Part shown: piece by piece, positions 14,926-22,762 of the stretch
Position numbering within the stretch: position 1 is the first letter of the stretch
Layout of the letters: every line of letters begins with the position of its first letter
Assembly (NCBI GenBank): GCA_016788485.1
Contig: JAEUSV010000120.1
Location: 1 to 53,743, forward strand
Source: Flavobacteriales bacterium
GTDB lineage: Bacteria; Bacteroidota; Bacteroidia; Flavobacteriales_F; PHOS-HE28
Length of the DNA: 53,743 nt
Reading direction: 5' to 3'
Program-made: the position numbers and the translations under genes
Notes under the pieces: generated by a model
Database searches by the model: none
Told to the model about the DNA's origin: nothing
The model's input: the letters and a program-made list of their open reading frames with translations, nothing else

Positions 14926-15529
14926 GTTCGTTCACCATGCGCTGCAGGTCGAGGATGCTGGTGGCGCCGAGCTTCTCGAACAGCCGGCGCTTGTAGGTGG
15001 CCACGGTGGTCACCTCGATGTCGAGCCGCGAGGCGATCTCCTTGGCCGAACGGCCGGTGAGCAGCTCGTGCATCACGTTGATCTCGCGCATGCTCAGCGC
15101 GTGCAGCGGCGTCTCGGGCATTTCCACGGGCGTGGCCGCGGGGTCATGCGTTTCGGAGAGGATGCGTTTCACCGTCCCGATGATGTCCTCGTCGGTGCAT
15201 TGCTTGTTGAGGAAGCCGTTCACACCGGCGCGCATGATGGTGTCGGCGAAGATGCGTGCGTTGGTCATGGTGAAGACCAGGATGCGCATCGACGGGTGCG
15301 CGGAGCGCAGCCGGCCGATCGCACCGAACGTGTTGCGGTCGGTGAGCTGCAGGTCGAGGATGAGCAGGTCCGGCTCCCGCTCCTTCAAGCGCTCGAGCAG
15401 TTCGCTGTAGCTCTCCACCTCGCGGATGGAAGCCTGGGGCAGGTGCTCATCGAGCAGGAAGCGAAGACCGCGACGCACGATGGTGTGGTCGTCCGCGATC
15501 AGCAGGTCCAAGGGTCGTGGGTGGGTCAT
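14918..15529 (-). CDS. NarL/FixJ-type response regulator
   Basis: A 203-residue two-component regulator. The receiver domain (residues 7-125) has the acidic pair Asp13-Asp14, phosphoacceptor Asp59 in LLILDLQL, the switch threonine in VFTMTN and the lysine in FLNKQ. The LuxR-type helix-turn-helix (about 138-200) has LSMREINVMHELLTGRSAKEIA and TVATYKRRLFEKL. The frame can be extended upstream to 15619, but the conserved domain starts at MTHPRPLDLLIADDH, so the ATG at 15529 is used. The stop overlaps the start of the adjacent histidine kinase gene, so the two form a coupled pair. A degenerate promoter-like CAAATTCTA (15617-15625, complement) lies upstream. Confidence 0.93.
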   Translation of the reverse strand: MTHPRPLDLLIADDHTIVRRGLRFLLDEHLPQASIREVESYSELLERLKEREPDLLILDLQLTDRNTFGAIGRLRSAHPSMRILVFTMTNARIFADTIMRAGVNGFLNKQCTDEDIIGTVKRILSETHDPAATPVEMPETPLHALSMREINVMHELLTGRSAKEIASRLDIEVTTVATYKRRLFEKLGATSILDLQRMVNEHA

Positions 15530-15885
15530 CGCATGGTCGGCTTTTCGTCCTTTCCGGTGTACAGGGCCTGCGGGATCGCGGCTTCCTGCCGGGGCTTCCC
15601 GGTGCTCGTTGTCATACAAATTCTACACTACCGGCAGGTGGTGCTGCCCATACTTTCGTTCCGCTACGGTCGCGCACATCCGCTGGATGATGGACCGTCC
15701 GCACAGGTGATCCGGATAAAGGGCCTTCCCTTCGTCACCGGGATGGCAGCTGGTGGTCGACACTGGTCTGTCGGGAGAGTCCTGGTGCCGTTGGGAGGCC
15801 CTCCTTCCGGAGGAAGCGGGGATCCCCTGCGCCGGCCTGGCTGACCTGGGCGGCCATCCGTTGCGCACCGCTTCGTGAGCTCCCC
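15530..15885. other. Intergenic stretch with no recognised gene
   Basis: This 356-base stretch separates the response regulator start from the papain-like protease stop. The reading frames crossing it on both strands are extensions of neighbouring genes or their shadows. It contains a TAGAATTTG on the minus strand at 15617-15625, a promoter-like box with one extra spacer base that may serve the regulator. A TACTTTCG at 15651-15658 on the plus strand has no gene downstream in that direction. No strong hairpin or RNA gene was recognised. Confidence 0.6.
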
Positions 15886-17484
15886 TCATCGCTTGTCCAC
15901 CTCGATCACGAAGGCCACGGCATTGCGTTCCACCGCGCACGAGGCACCGAAGGCCCCTTGGGTTGCGGTGTAGGACACGTTGGCCGGGTCGATGAGCTCG
16001 TTGCCGAGCACGGCGGTAAGCTTGGCGTCGAGGCCCTGCGCCGCATCGGACTTCATGGCCTCGTCCACCTTGGGGAAGTCGATGGGCTGGTTGTACACCA
16101 GGATCGCCATCACATCGCGTGTGCCCACCTCGTCCACCGTCATGCTCTGGTCCTTGGGGAAGATGCGCGTGCCGGTGATGCCGCAGTAGGGGGAGTGCTT
16201 CGGCGTATTGGGGAACAGCACATAGCTGCTGCCGTCCGTCTCCTGCCCGAAGCAATACGTGTAGCACTCGGCGTTGTTGGTCACCTGCACCTTGAAGCGT
16301 GTGCCCTTGGCCACGGGCTCTTCCGTCCGGAACACCCGGCCGCCCATGTGCTTCAGCGGGATCATGGCGCCGGTGGCCTTGCCGTTCGCGTCCACTGCCA
16401 CCAGCCCGAAGCGCACGTCGAAACGCTGCGGCTTCACATCGACACCTTCGCCTTGCGGATACACCGCGTACGCCTCCTTGCCGAAATGGTCGAAGTCGCC
16501 GTACCGCACCCAAGCGATGCCGTTCTTCCCCCATTCCGGTCCCCAGCTGTTCATGATCTGGAAGCCGCCCTCGTTGCCGAACTTGTAGTCGTCGTACCCG
16601 ATCACGCACATGGCGTGGCCGCCGAAGCCGGGCATGCGGTAGTCGCTCTGCGTGGGTTCCCACAGCTCGCGCCCCTCCATCTCCTGCATGAAGCTGCCCC
16701 CCACCATCATGCCGATCACCACGGGGCTGCCCTGGCTCAGGTGCTGCTTCATGGCCACCATGTCCGTGCGTTGCTCATCGGCCCCCAAGGTGAGCCGTTG
16801 GAAGCCCTTGATGCGGTAGGGCATGGCCTGGCGGCGTTCGTCCTCGGTGGGGAGCTTCGCGCAGCTCTGGTCGGTGTAGGCGAACCTGCTGTACGGCAAT
16901 ACACCGCCTTTCAGCATGTTCTCCATGGCGCGGTAGATGTAGCTGCCCTGGCAGTCGCTGCCGTCGATCTTGATCTGGTTGTAGAGGTAGCTGGGGCTGA
17001 AGGCGGTGCTGTTGGGATCGGCCTTGGTGGCCTGCGCCTGCACGATGGTGCGTGCCGCATAGGCGCTGGCCCAGGCCACACAACTGCCCTGCACGCCCTG
17101 GTTCAGGCGCTTGGGGGCGAACTGCTCCAGCGACACGCGCTCGGGCAGCGGCGCGTTCACGTTGTCCGCGAGGGGCTCGTACACCTCGGCCTGGTCGTAG
17201 AGCTTGGGGTCGAAGGTGGCCCCGGTGGTGGTCTGCAGCAGCTGTCCGATCATGCCGCCGCCCGCATCGCCCATGGAGCAGCCCCGTCCTCCGCCCAGCA
17301 GGTAGAAGAGCCCCAACACCACCAGCAGCACCAGCAGGAGCTTGGGCTTGCGCAGGAGCAGGCCCAGGATCATCGGCAGCAGCCCGCCCAGGCCGGCGGA
17401 GGAGCGGCCGCCTCCACCACCGGGTGAAGGCCGTGAGCGTTGCGGACCGTCCTGCCCTTGGTCGGGCGTCATTCGGATGGGCAT
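15886..17484 (-). CDS. Membrane-anchored papain-family (C1) cysteine peptidase
   Basis: A 532-residue protein. A glycine/proline-rich N-terminal tail (1-34) is followed by a strongly hydrophobic segment (about 36-63), which suits an anchor. The C1 peptidase domain spans about residues 105-350. The oxyanion glutamine is Gln132 (NQGVQGS), the nucleophile Cys135 (SCVAWASAYA), the catalytic histidine His290 (GGHAMCVIGYDD) and the asparagine Asn312 (IMNSWGPEWG), so all catalytic residues are intact. The C-terminal part (about 355-532) looks like a DUF4384-type beta domain (TRFKVQVTNN, YVLFPN). A second ATG at codon 5 (17472) is possible. There is no T9SS sorting domain, which fits an anchored enzyme. 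It lies downstream of the PNGase F-type gene on the same strand, but 164 bases apart. Substrate unknown. Confidence 0.88.
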   Translation of the reverse strand: MPIRMTPDQGQDGPQRSRPSPGGGGGRSSAGLGGLLPMILGLLLRKPKLLLVLLVVLGLFYLLGGGRGCSMGDAGGGMIGQLLQTTTGATFDPKLYDQAEVYEPLADNVNAPLPERVSLEQFAPKRLNQGVQGSCVAWASAYAARTIVQAQATKADPNSTAFSPSYLYNQIKIDGSDCQGSYIYRAMENMLKGGVLPYSRFAYTDQSCAKLPTEDERRQAMPYRIKGFQRLTLGADEQRTDMVAMKQHLSQGSPVVIGMMVGGSFMQEMEGRELWEPTQSDYRMPGFGGHAMCVIGYDDYKFGNEGGFQIMNSWGPEWGKNGIAWVRYGDFDHFGKEAYAVYPQGEGVDVKPQRFDVRFGLVAVDANGKATGAMIPLKHMGGRVFRTEEPVAKGTRFKVQVTNNAECYTYCFGQETDGSSYVLFPNTPKHSPYCGITGTRIFPKDQSMTVDEVGTRDVMAILVYNQPIDFPKVDEAMKSDAAQGLDAKLTAVLGNELIDPANVSYTATQGAFGASCAVERNAVAFVIEVDKR

Positions 17485-17648
17485 GGTGGTGACTTCGTGA
17501 TGCGTTGATCAAGGCTCAGGTACCGCTGCGCGGAGCGCAACGGCGATGCACGACCATGGGAGAGCTGGCGCAGGTCGAAAATAACCGCTTCCCGCGATCG
17601 GCCTTCAGCCGTGGGCCGTTGCGCTCCGCTGCTGCTCCAAGGCCTCGG

Positions 17649-20600
17649 TCACTGCCGCACCACGCGCAGGGTGGCCGTGGCCCCCTCGCACTGCACACGG
17701 ATGTGGTGCAGGCCGCTCGCCGCGCCCGACAGGTCGAGGTCGATGTCGTTCGCTCCGGTGAGCTCCACCGGACGGGTGAGCTCCACGCGGCCCAGCGCAT
17801 CGAGCACCTCCACCAGCCCCGGCCCCTCCAGGCCCTCCACATGCAGCCGCACCAGGCCGGTGGTGGGGTTGGGGAAGGCCGTCACACGGTGCTCCGCCTT
17901 CGCCTCCTGCACGCCCACGAACCCGTTCACGGTGAACGGCCAGTGGATGGTGCGGCCGAACTCGGCCTGGAAGTTCTTCAGCGTGCTGCCGTTCATCCGC
18001 TTCAGGCGGAAGGTGCCGTTGCCCTGCGCGGCATCGGCCCAGTAGGAGAGGCCGTCATTGCCGGTGTCCATCACCTCAAGCGTGTAGCAACCGTCCCACA
18101 GGTCCACGGTGTCCTCGTAGATCGTGTTGGCCGACATGTTGCTGCGGCTGTAGACCACGTTGCCGGTGATGTCGCGCAGCGTCACGGTGTTCTCCCAGGG
18201 CCGGTTGTTGGTCTGGATCCGCACGATGAAGCCATCGGTGTACATCACCGGCAGTTCGAAGTACGTGGTGTAGCTGTCGTTCGCGGCGTACATGTCGCTG
18301 CCGCCGTTGGGTGCGCTCACCGAAACAGTGAACCGGTGGTCGTTGTCGCCGATCCAGAAGCTGCCGTCCGGCACGGGCAGCGTCACCTCCACCTGTTCCA
18401 TGTGCTTCAGCAGCCCGGTCCAGGTATGCGTCACCGCGTTCCCGCCCGATACGCCGTAGGTGAAGGTGGCGCTGGTGAGGTCCTGTGCGCCGGCGTTGCG
18501 CAGCACCACCACGGGGTCGATGCAGATAGGGTTCTCGCGGCGGTGATACGCCACATCGGTGGGGCGCTTCACGTGGTACACCTCGGCATCGAGCGCGTGC
18601 GCGGCGGCACCATAGCCGAAGAGGTCCATGTTCACCACGTAGTTGCCGCCGGCCATGCCCTGGTTGTTGGTGGGCACGGGCGTGATGCTGTAGTCGAGCA
18701 CGAGGCTGTCACCGGTCACCGAGGGCGTCAGCTCGGTCACATGGTCCTTCACCACGTCGCCGGGGCACCAGCCCTCCCGGCTGCCTGGCCAGGTGCCGCC
18801 CTGCGGGTACACGGGGTTCAGCGCGCAGTCGTTCTCCTGCCACACATGCCATTGGTCCACCTGCGTGCCGTTCACATGCAGGTAGTGGGTGTTGTCCTTC
18901 CATTCGCAGCAGTGCGGGTACTCGCCGTTGTTGCTGTTGTGGCCGTGGCCGGTGAGGCGCGAGCGCAGCGCCCATTGCGTGGCGCTTGGCGACAGGTCCA
19001 CGGTGACCGGGGTGAGCGCGGTGTTGTCGCTCAACGCGCCGTAAGAGCGGCTGGACATCGGTCCCCACGGGCGCTGGTGCTCGACCACGGTGCGCGGAGC
19101 GGTGCCCTCGATGAGCTCGAAGCGCAGGTCGATCAGCTCCTGGTTGTTGCCGGCCGAGAGCTCCACGCTGTCGCGCAGCAGGTGCTGGTAATCCGTGACG
19201 TCGAAGGTCCAGCGGAAACCGCTCGTGCCCAGGTTGAGCCCGATGCCATAGGGCGTGATGAAGCGCCCGATCTCCCAGTTGCGCACCACCTCGAAGGGCG
19301 CGCTGAAGTAGTTGAGCGTGTCGTTCACATGCACGGGGCCCGAGAGCAAGGTGCTGTCGATGAGCGCACCGTCGGGCGCATGCGTATAGCTCCAACCGTC
19401 AGCATGGGTGAACAGGGTATCGAAGGGCTGCGCGGCGTTGCCGACCACCTGGAAGTGCTCGATGGCCAGACCGGGCATGGGCGCGGGCCATGGCATCAGC
19501 AGCGTGTCGACCTGATCGGTGTAGCTGCCCTGGGTGAAGGTGAGGTCGGGGCGGACCGGTGCGGCCGCCTCGGCGCGAGCGAGCTGCTGGGGCCGCACGT
19601 AGGCACGTTGCGTGGTGCCCAGCAGCCAGGCGTTGTGCGCGGGACCGGCCAGGTTGTCGGCACGGTGCGGGGCATCCGTGGTCTCGTCGAAGCTGAAGGC
19701 GTACAGCACATCGGCCCATGCCGGGTGGGTGGCATCGATCTCGCGCCCCGCCCATGCGGCGATGGTGGCCGCGTCGAGCTCCGTGCCCAGGACCACCACG
19801 TCGTCGAGCGATCCGGGCCAGGGGTTGTTGCGGTCGGCGTCGCAGCCGAGGTTGGCGCGCACGATGCCGTTCAACGGCCGGGTGAGGCCCGTGCCGCTGT
19901 GCCACAGCACGCCGTTGCGGTAGATCTTCATGGAACCCGTGGCCGTGTTCTTGGTGAAGGCCCAGTGGCACCAGCTTCCCTGGTACTCCGCAGCGGTGGC
20001 GGCCTTGTTGATGCGGTCATAGGAACCACCGGTGTTGCCGGCGTCCCAGTACACGCTCCCGTTGCTCCAGGGCAGGTGGATGTTGAGCACGCGGGTGTTC
20101 TGGGCGTTGCGCGCCTCGAACACGGTGGTGTTCAGCGGCAGCTGGTCGCCGCCCTTCGCGCGGAACATCACCGTCACTTCCGTGGTGAGCGTGGCGAGCG
20201 GAGCAGGGTCCAACGCGATCACATCCTCGTCCACCACCACATGGCCATTCCGACCGGCCTGTTGCACCGCGAGCCCTGGTGCGGCCGTGGAGCCCTGCAG
20301 CACCGGTGCCGTCGCGCCCGTCCATTGGTCGGCGGCGATGTCCACGAGCAGGTTGCTCGTACCGTCCCACGTGAAGAGCGGAAGCAGCTCCAGCGTCACG
20401 GTGCCGGCCGCGGAGAAGGGCGCGCCGCCGGTGTGGCACACCTCGGTGAGGTCGGCCTCATCGAAGGTGGTGAGCGCCGTGGCCGCCGTGTTCTTCAGGC
20501 GCACGATCACGCGGTCGATGCCGCCGCCGGTGAGCACCTGCAGGCGCAGACGGTCCAGCGGCTGTCCGGCGACGACCCCGCTGGCGGCCAGCTCCGCGGC

Positions 20601-21092
20601 GGTGTAGAGGTATTGCGAGCGCACGGTGCCGCGCACGGCGTTCAGGGTGCCGGGGTCCGGCGCATCGGCCAGGCCCACCGCATGGTCGGCCTCACCCTGC
20701 ACGGCGGTGATGGTGCGCGTGGGCGCCGCCTCGAGCCAGGTATCGAAGCCCGGGGCCACGGTGGAGCCCAAGCTCGCCGGGGTAAGCCGACCCACCTTGA
20801 ACCAAGGGGCGGTGAGCGCGGTGCTGTCGTACGCTCCGGTGTGCTCGTGGATGAAGTTGTAGGTGAGGTAGTCCCACTCCCCGCACGGGTACTGGTCCGC
20901 AGTGGTCGCCGGATCGCACTTCAGCGTGTGGTGCATCAGCACCTTCCGGTACTGGTGCGTGCTGTCGGGGAACATGTACCAGCCGCGCCGCTTGGTGATG
21001 TCGCTGAAGGTGAGCGTCTGCACCTGGATGGTGTCCTGTGAGAGGAGGGCGGAGGACAGGAGCAAGGTGGTGCTGAGCAGGAGGGACCGCAT
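17649..21092 (-). CDS. Secreted PNGase F-type glycoamidase-like protein with LamG insert and T9SS signal
   Basis: An 1147-residue secreted protein with a signal peptide at residues 1-19. Residues 40-82 resemble the start of peptide-N-glycosidase F, with PCGEWD at 69-74, where Asp74 corresponds to catalytic Asp60. The next PNGase F motif, EIGRFITPY, appears only at 607-615, followed by FDVTDY, HCCEW (727-731, Glu730 at the place of Glu206) and REGWCPG (772-778). In PNGase F the first two motifs are about 20 residues apart, so about 530 residues are inserted. The insert holds a LamG/concanavalin-like domain at about 300-440. No clear equivalent of Glu118 is visible. A type A T9SS sorting domain (AFPNPTTGLVRL) ends the protein. 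The likely role is removal of N-glycans from glycoproteins outside the cell; activity is uncertain. Confidence 0.85.
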   Translation of the reverse strand: MRSLLLSTTLLLSSALLSQDTIQVQTLTFSDITKRRGWYMFPDSTHQYRKVLMHHTLKCDPATTADQYPCGEWDYLTYNFIHEHTGAYDSTALTAPWFKVGRLTPASLGSTVAPGFDTWLEAAPTRTITAVQGEADHAVGLADAPDPGTLNAVRGTVRSQYLYTAAELAASGVVAGQPLDRLRLQVLTGGGIDRVIVRLKNTAATALTTFDEADLTEVCHTGGAPFSAAGTVTLELLPLFTWDGTSNLLVDIAADQWTGATAPVLQGSTAAPGLAVQQAGRNGHVVVDEDVIALDPAPLATLTTEVTVMFRAKGGDQLPLNTTVFEARNAQNTRVLNIHLPWSNGSVYWDAGNTGGSYDRINKAATAAEYQGSWCHWAFTKNTATGSMKIYRNGVLWHSGTGLTRPLNGIVRANLGCDADRNNPWPGSLDDVVVLGTELDAATIAAWAGREIDATHPAWADVLYAFSFDETTDAPHRADNLAGPAHNAWLLGTTQRAYVRPQQLARAEAAAPVRPDLTFTQGSYTDQVDTLLMPWPAPMPGLAIEHFQVVGNAAQPFDTLFTHADGWSYTHAPDGALIDSTLLSGPVHVNDTLNYFSAPFEVVRNWEIGRFITPYGIGLNLGTSGFRWTFDVTDYQHLLRDSVELSAGNNQELIDLRFELIEGTAPRTVVEHQRPWGPMSSRSYGALSDNTALTPVTVDLSPSATQWALRSRLTGHGHNSNNGEYPHCCEWKDNTHYLHVNGTQVDQWHVWQENDCALNPVYPQGGTWPGSREGWCPGDVVKDHVTELTPSVTGDSLVLDYSITPVPTNNQGMAGGNYVVNMDLFGYGAAAHALDAEVYHVKRPTDVAYHRRENPICIDPVVVLRNAGAQDLTSATFTYGVSGGNAVTHTWTGLLKHMEQVEVTLPVPDGSFWIGDNDHRFTVSVSAPNGGSDMYAANDSYTTYFELPVMYTDGFIVRIQTNNRPWENTVTLRDITGNVVYSRSNMSANTIYEDTVDLWDGCYTLEVMDTGNDGLSYWADAAQGNGTFRLKRMNGSTLKNFQAEFGRTIHWPFTVNGFVGVQEAKAEHRVTAFPNPTTGLVRLHVEGLEGPGLVEVLDALGRVELTRPVELTGANDIDLDLSGAASGLHHIRVQCEGATATLRVVRQ

Positions 21093-21161
21093 GGGGTTCG
21101 GGTTGGGGAGCGCAAGCTAGCCGACGGTGGCCGAGCTTCGGTGTGGCGCTCGCGCCACAGC

Positions 21162-21169
21162 TACCTTCG
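21162..21169 (+). promoter_or_regulatory. Candidate -7 box of bshC
   Basis: TACCTTCG matches TAnnTTTG at five of six defined positions and ends only 6 bases before the bshC ATG, implying an extremely short or absent leader. No -33 TTG is evident. Confidence 0.5.
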
Positions 21170-21175
21170 CCACCC

Positions 21176-22762
21176 ATGCAGCGCATCCCCCTGCCGTACC
21201 GCGCCACCCGGCGGTTCACCCCGCTGGTGTGCGACCTGCTGGACGATGCGCCGGCGCTCCGCGAGCACCAGGTGCACCGCCCCACGCTCGCCGGGCTGCG
21301 CGCCGCCGCCGATGCCCGCCGCTTCGACCCCGCCGTACGCGCCGTCCTGGTCGACGCCCTTCGCCGCCAGTACGCGGGCCATGCGCCGCACGCCGCCGTG
21401 CAGGAGAACATCGCGGCGCTGGCCCGCCCCGATGCGCTCACGGTGACCACGGGCCACCAGCTCTGCCTCTTCACCGGCCCGCTCTACGTGCCGTTCAAGC
21501 TGCTCAACGCCGTGCGCCTCGCGCGCACCCTCGCCAACGAGCTCAAGCGCCCCGTGGTGCCGGTGTTCTGGATGGCCACGGAGGACCACGACCGCGCCGA
21601 GATCGACCACGCCTGGATGAGCGGGCACCGCGTGCACTGGCCGGGCCAGGCGGGCGGCCCGGTGGGACGCCTCTCCCTCGATGGCATCGAGGCCGTGCTC
21701 CGGGAGGCGGAGCTTCACTTGGGGCCCGGCGCCGACAGTGCCGCGCTGATGCAGCTGCTGCGCGACAGCCACCGGCCCGGCCGCACCCTGGCCGAGGCCA
21801 CGCGCCACCTCGTGGACGCCCTTTTCGGCCGCTTCGGGCTGGTGGTGCTCGATGGCGACGACCCCGCGCTGAAGCAGCTGTTCGTGCCGGTGATGCGCGA
21901 GGAGCTGCTGAACCAGGTGGCCGCAAGGGCGGTGCGCTACGCCAACGAACGGCTGGAGTCGGCCTACGGCGTGCAGGCCCACGCGCGCGACATCAACCTC
22001 TTCCACCTGCGGCCAGGCCACCGCGCGCGCATCGTGGAGGAGGACGGGCGTTTCCGCGCGCTCGAAGGCGGCCCTGTGTGGACCGCCGATGAGCTGCTCG
22101 CCGAGGTGGAGCGCGCACCGGAGCGCTTCAGCCCCAACGTGTTGCTTCGCCCCGTGTACCAGGAGCTGGTGCTGCCCAACATCGCCTACATCGGTGGGGG
22201 CGGCGAGCTGGCCTACTGGATGCAGCTGCGCTGGCTCTTCCAGGCCGTGCAGGTGCTCATGCCCCCCGTGGTGCTGCGCACCAGCGCCGCCTTCCTCCGC
22301 GCGAAGGACCTTGACCGCTGGGCGAAGTGCGGGCTCAGGGTGGAGGAGCTGTTCGCGCCCATCGCCGAGGTGCGCAACAAGGCCGCGCTCGCGGCCTCCG
22401 GCATCCAGGCCGACACCACCGCGGAACGCGAACGCCTCATGGCGCTGTACGACGCGCTCACGGCGCGTGCGATCGCCGCCGACCCCACGCTGAAGGGCGC
22501 GGTGGAGGCCGAACGGCAGCGCGCGCTGCACGGCCTCGGCCGCATCGAGGGCAAGCTGCTGCGCGCGGCGCGCCGCCGGGAGGCCACGACGCTCGACCGC
22601 ATCGCGCAGGTGCACGAGGCGCTCTTCCCGGGCGGAGGGCTGCAGGAGCGGCGCGACAACATCCTGCCGATGCTCGCGGCGCAGGGTACGGGTCTGCTGG
22701 ATACGCTGCTCGAGGCGCTGGACCCGCTGGACCCGCACTTCAGCCTGCTCGTGGAGGCGTGA
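21176..22762 (+). CDS. bshC: Bacillithiol biosynthesis cysteine-adding enzyme BshC
   Basis: A 528-residue BshC, which joins cysteine to glucosaminyl-malate in the last step of bacillithiol synthesis. Family features visible are an N-terminal Rossmann-like domain with TVTTGHQLCLFTGPLYVPFKLLNA, VFWMATEDHDRAEIDH, the NVLLRPVYQELVLPNIAYIGGGGELAYW block and a helical C-terminal region. A GTG start at 21143 would place the promoter box inside the gene, so the ATG at 21176 (MQRIPLPYRAT) is chosen. BshC has this length in Bacteroidota. BshA and BshB are not in the window. Its stop directly abuts the stop of the convergent T9SS gene (TGA followed by TCA). Confidence 0.96.
   Translation: MQRIPLPYRATRRFTPLVCDLLDDAPALREHQVHRPTLAGLRAAADARRFDPAVRAVLVDALRRQYAGHAPHAAVQENIAALARPDALTVTTGHQLCLFTGPLYVPFKLLNAVRLARTLANELKRPVVPVFWMATEDHDRAEIDHAWMSGHRVHWPGQAGGPVGRLSLDGIEAVLREAELHLGPGADSAALMQLLRDSHRPGRTLAEATRHLVDALFGRFGLVVLDGDDPALKQLFVPVMREELLNQVAARAVRYANERLESAYGVQAHARDINLFHLRPGHRARIVEEDGRFRALEGGPVWTADELLAEVERAPERFSPNVLLRPVYQELVLPNIAYIGGGGELAYWMQLRWLFQAVQVLMPPVVLRTSAAFLRAKDLDRWAKCGLRVEELFAPIAEVRNKAALAASGIQADTTAERERLMALYDALTARAIAADPTLKGAVEAERQRALHGLGRIEGKLLRAARRREATTLDRIAQVHEALFPGGGLQERRDNILPMLAAQGTGLLDTLLEALDPLDPHFSLLVEA

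Noticed and set aside
17505..21041. 1178-residue plus-strand frame opposite the PNGase F-type gene
   Set aside because: Its composition (His/Val/Arg-rich, no motifs) is that of an antisense shadow; the minus strand has a signal peptide, PNGase F motifs and a sorting domain.
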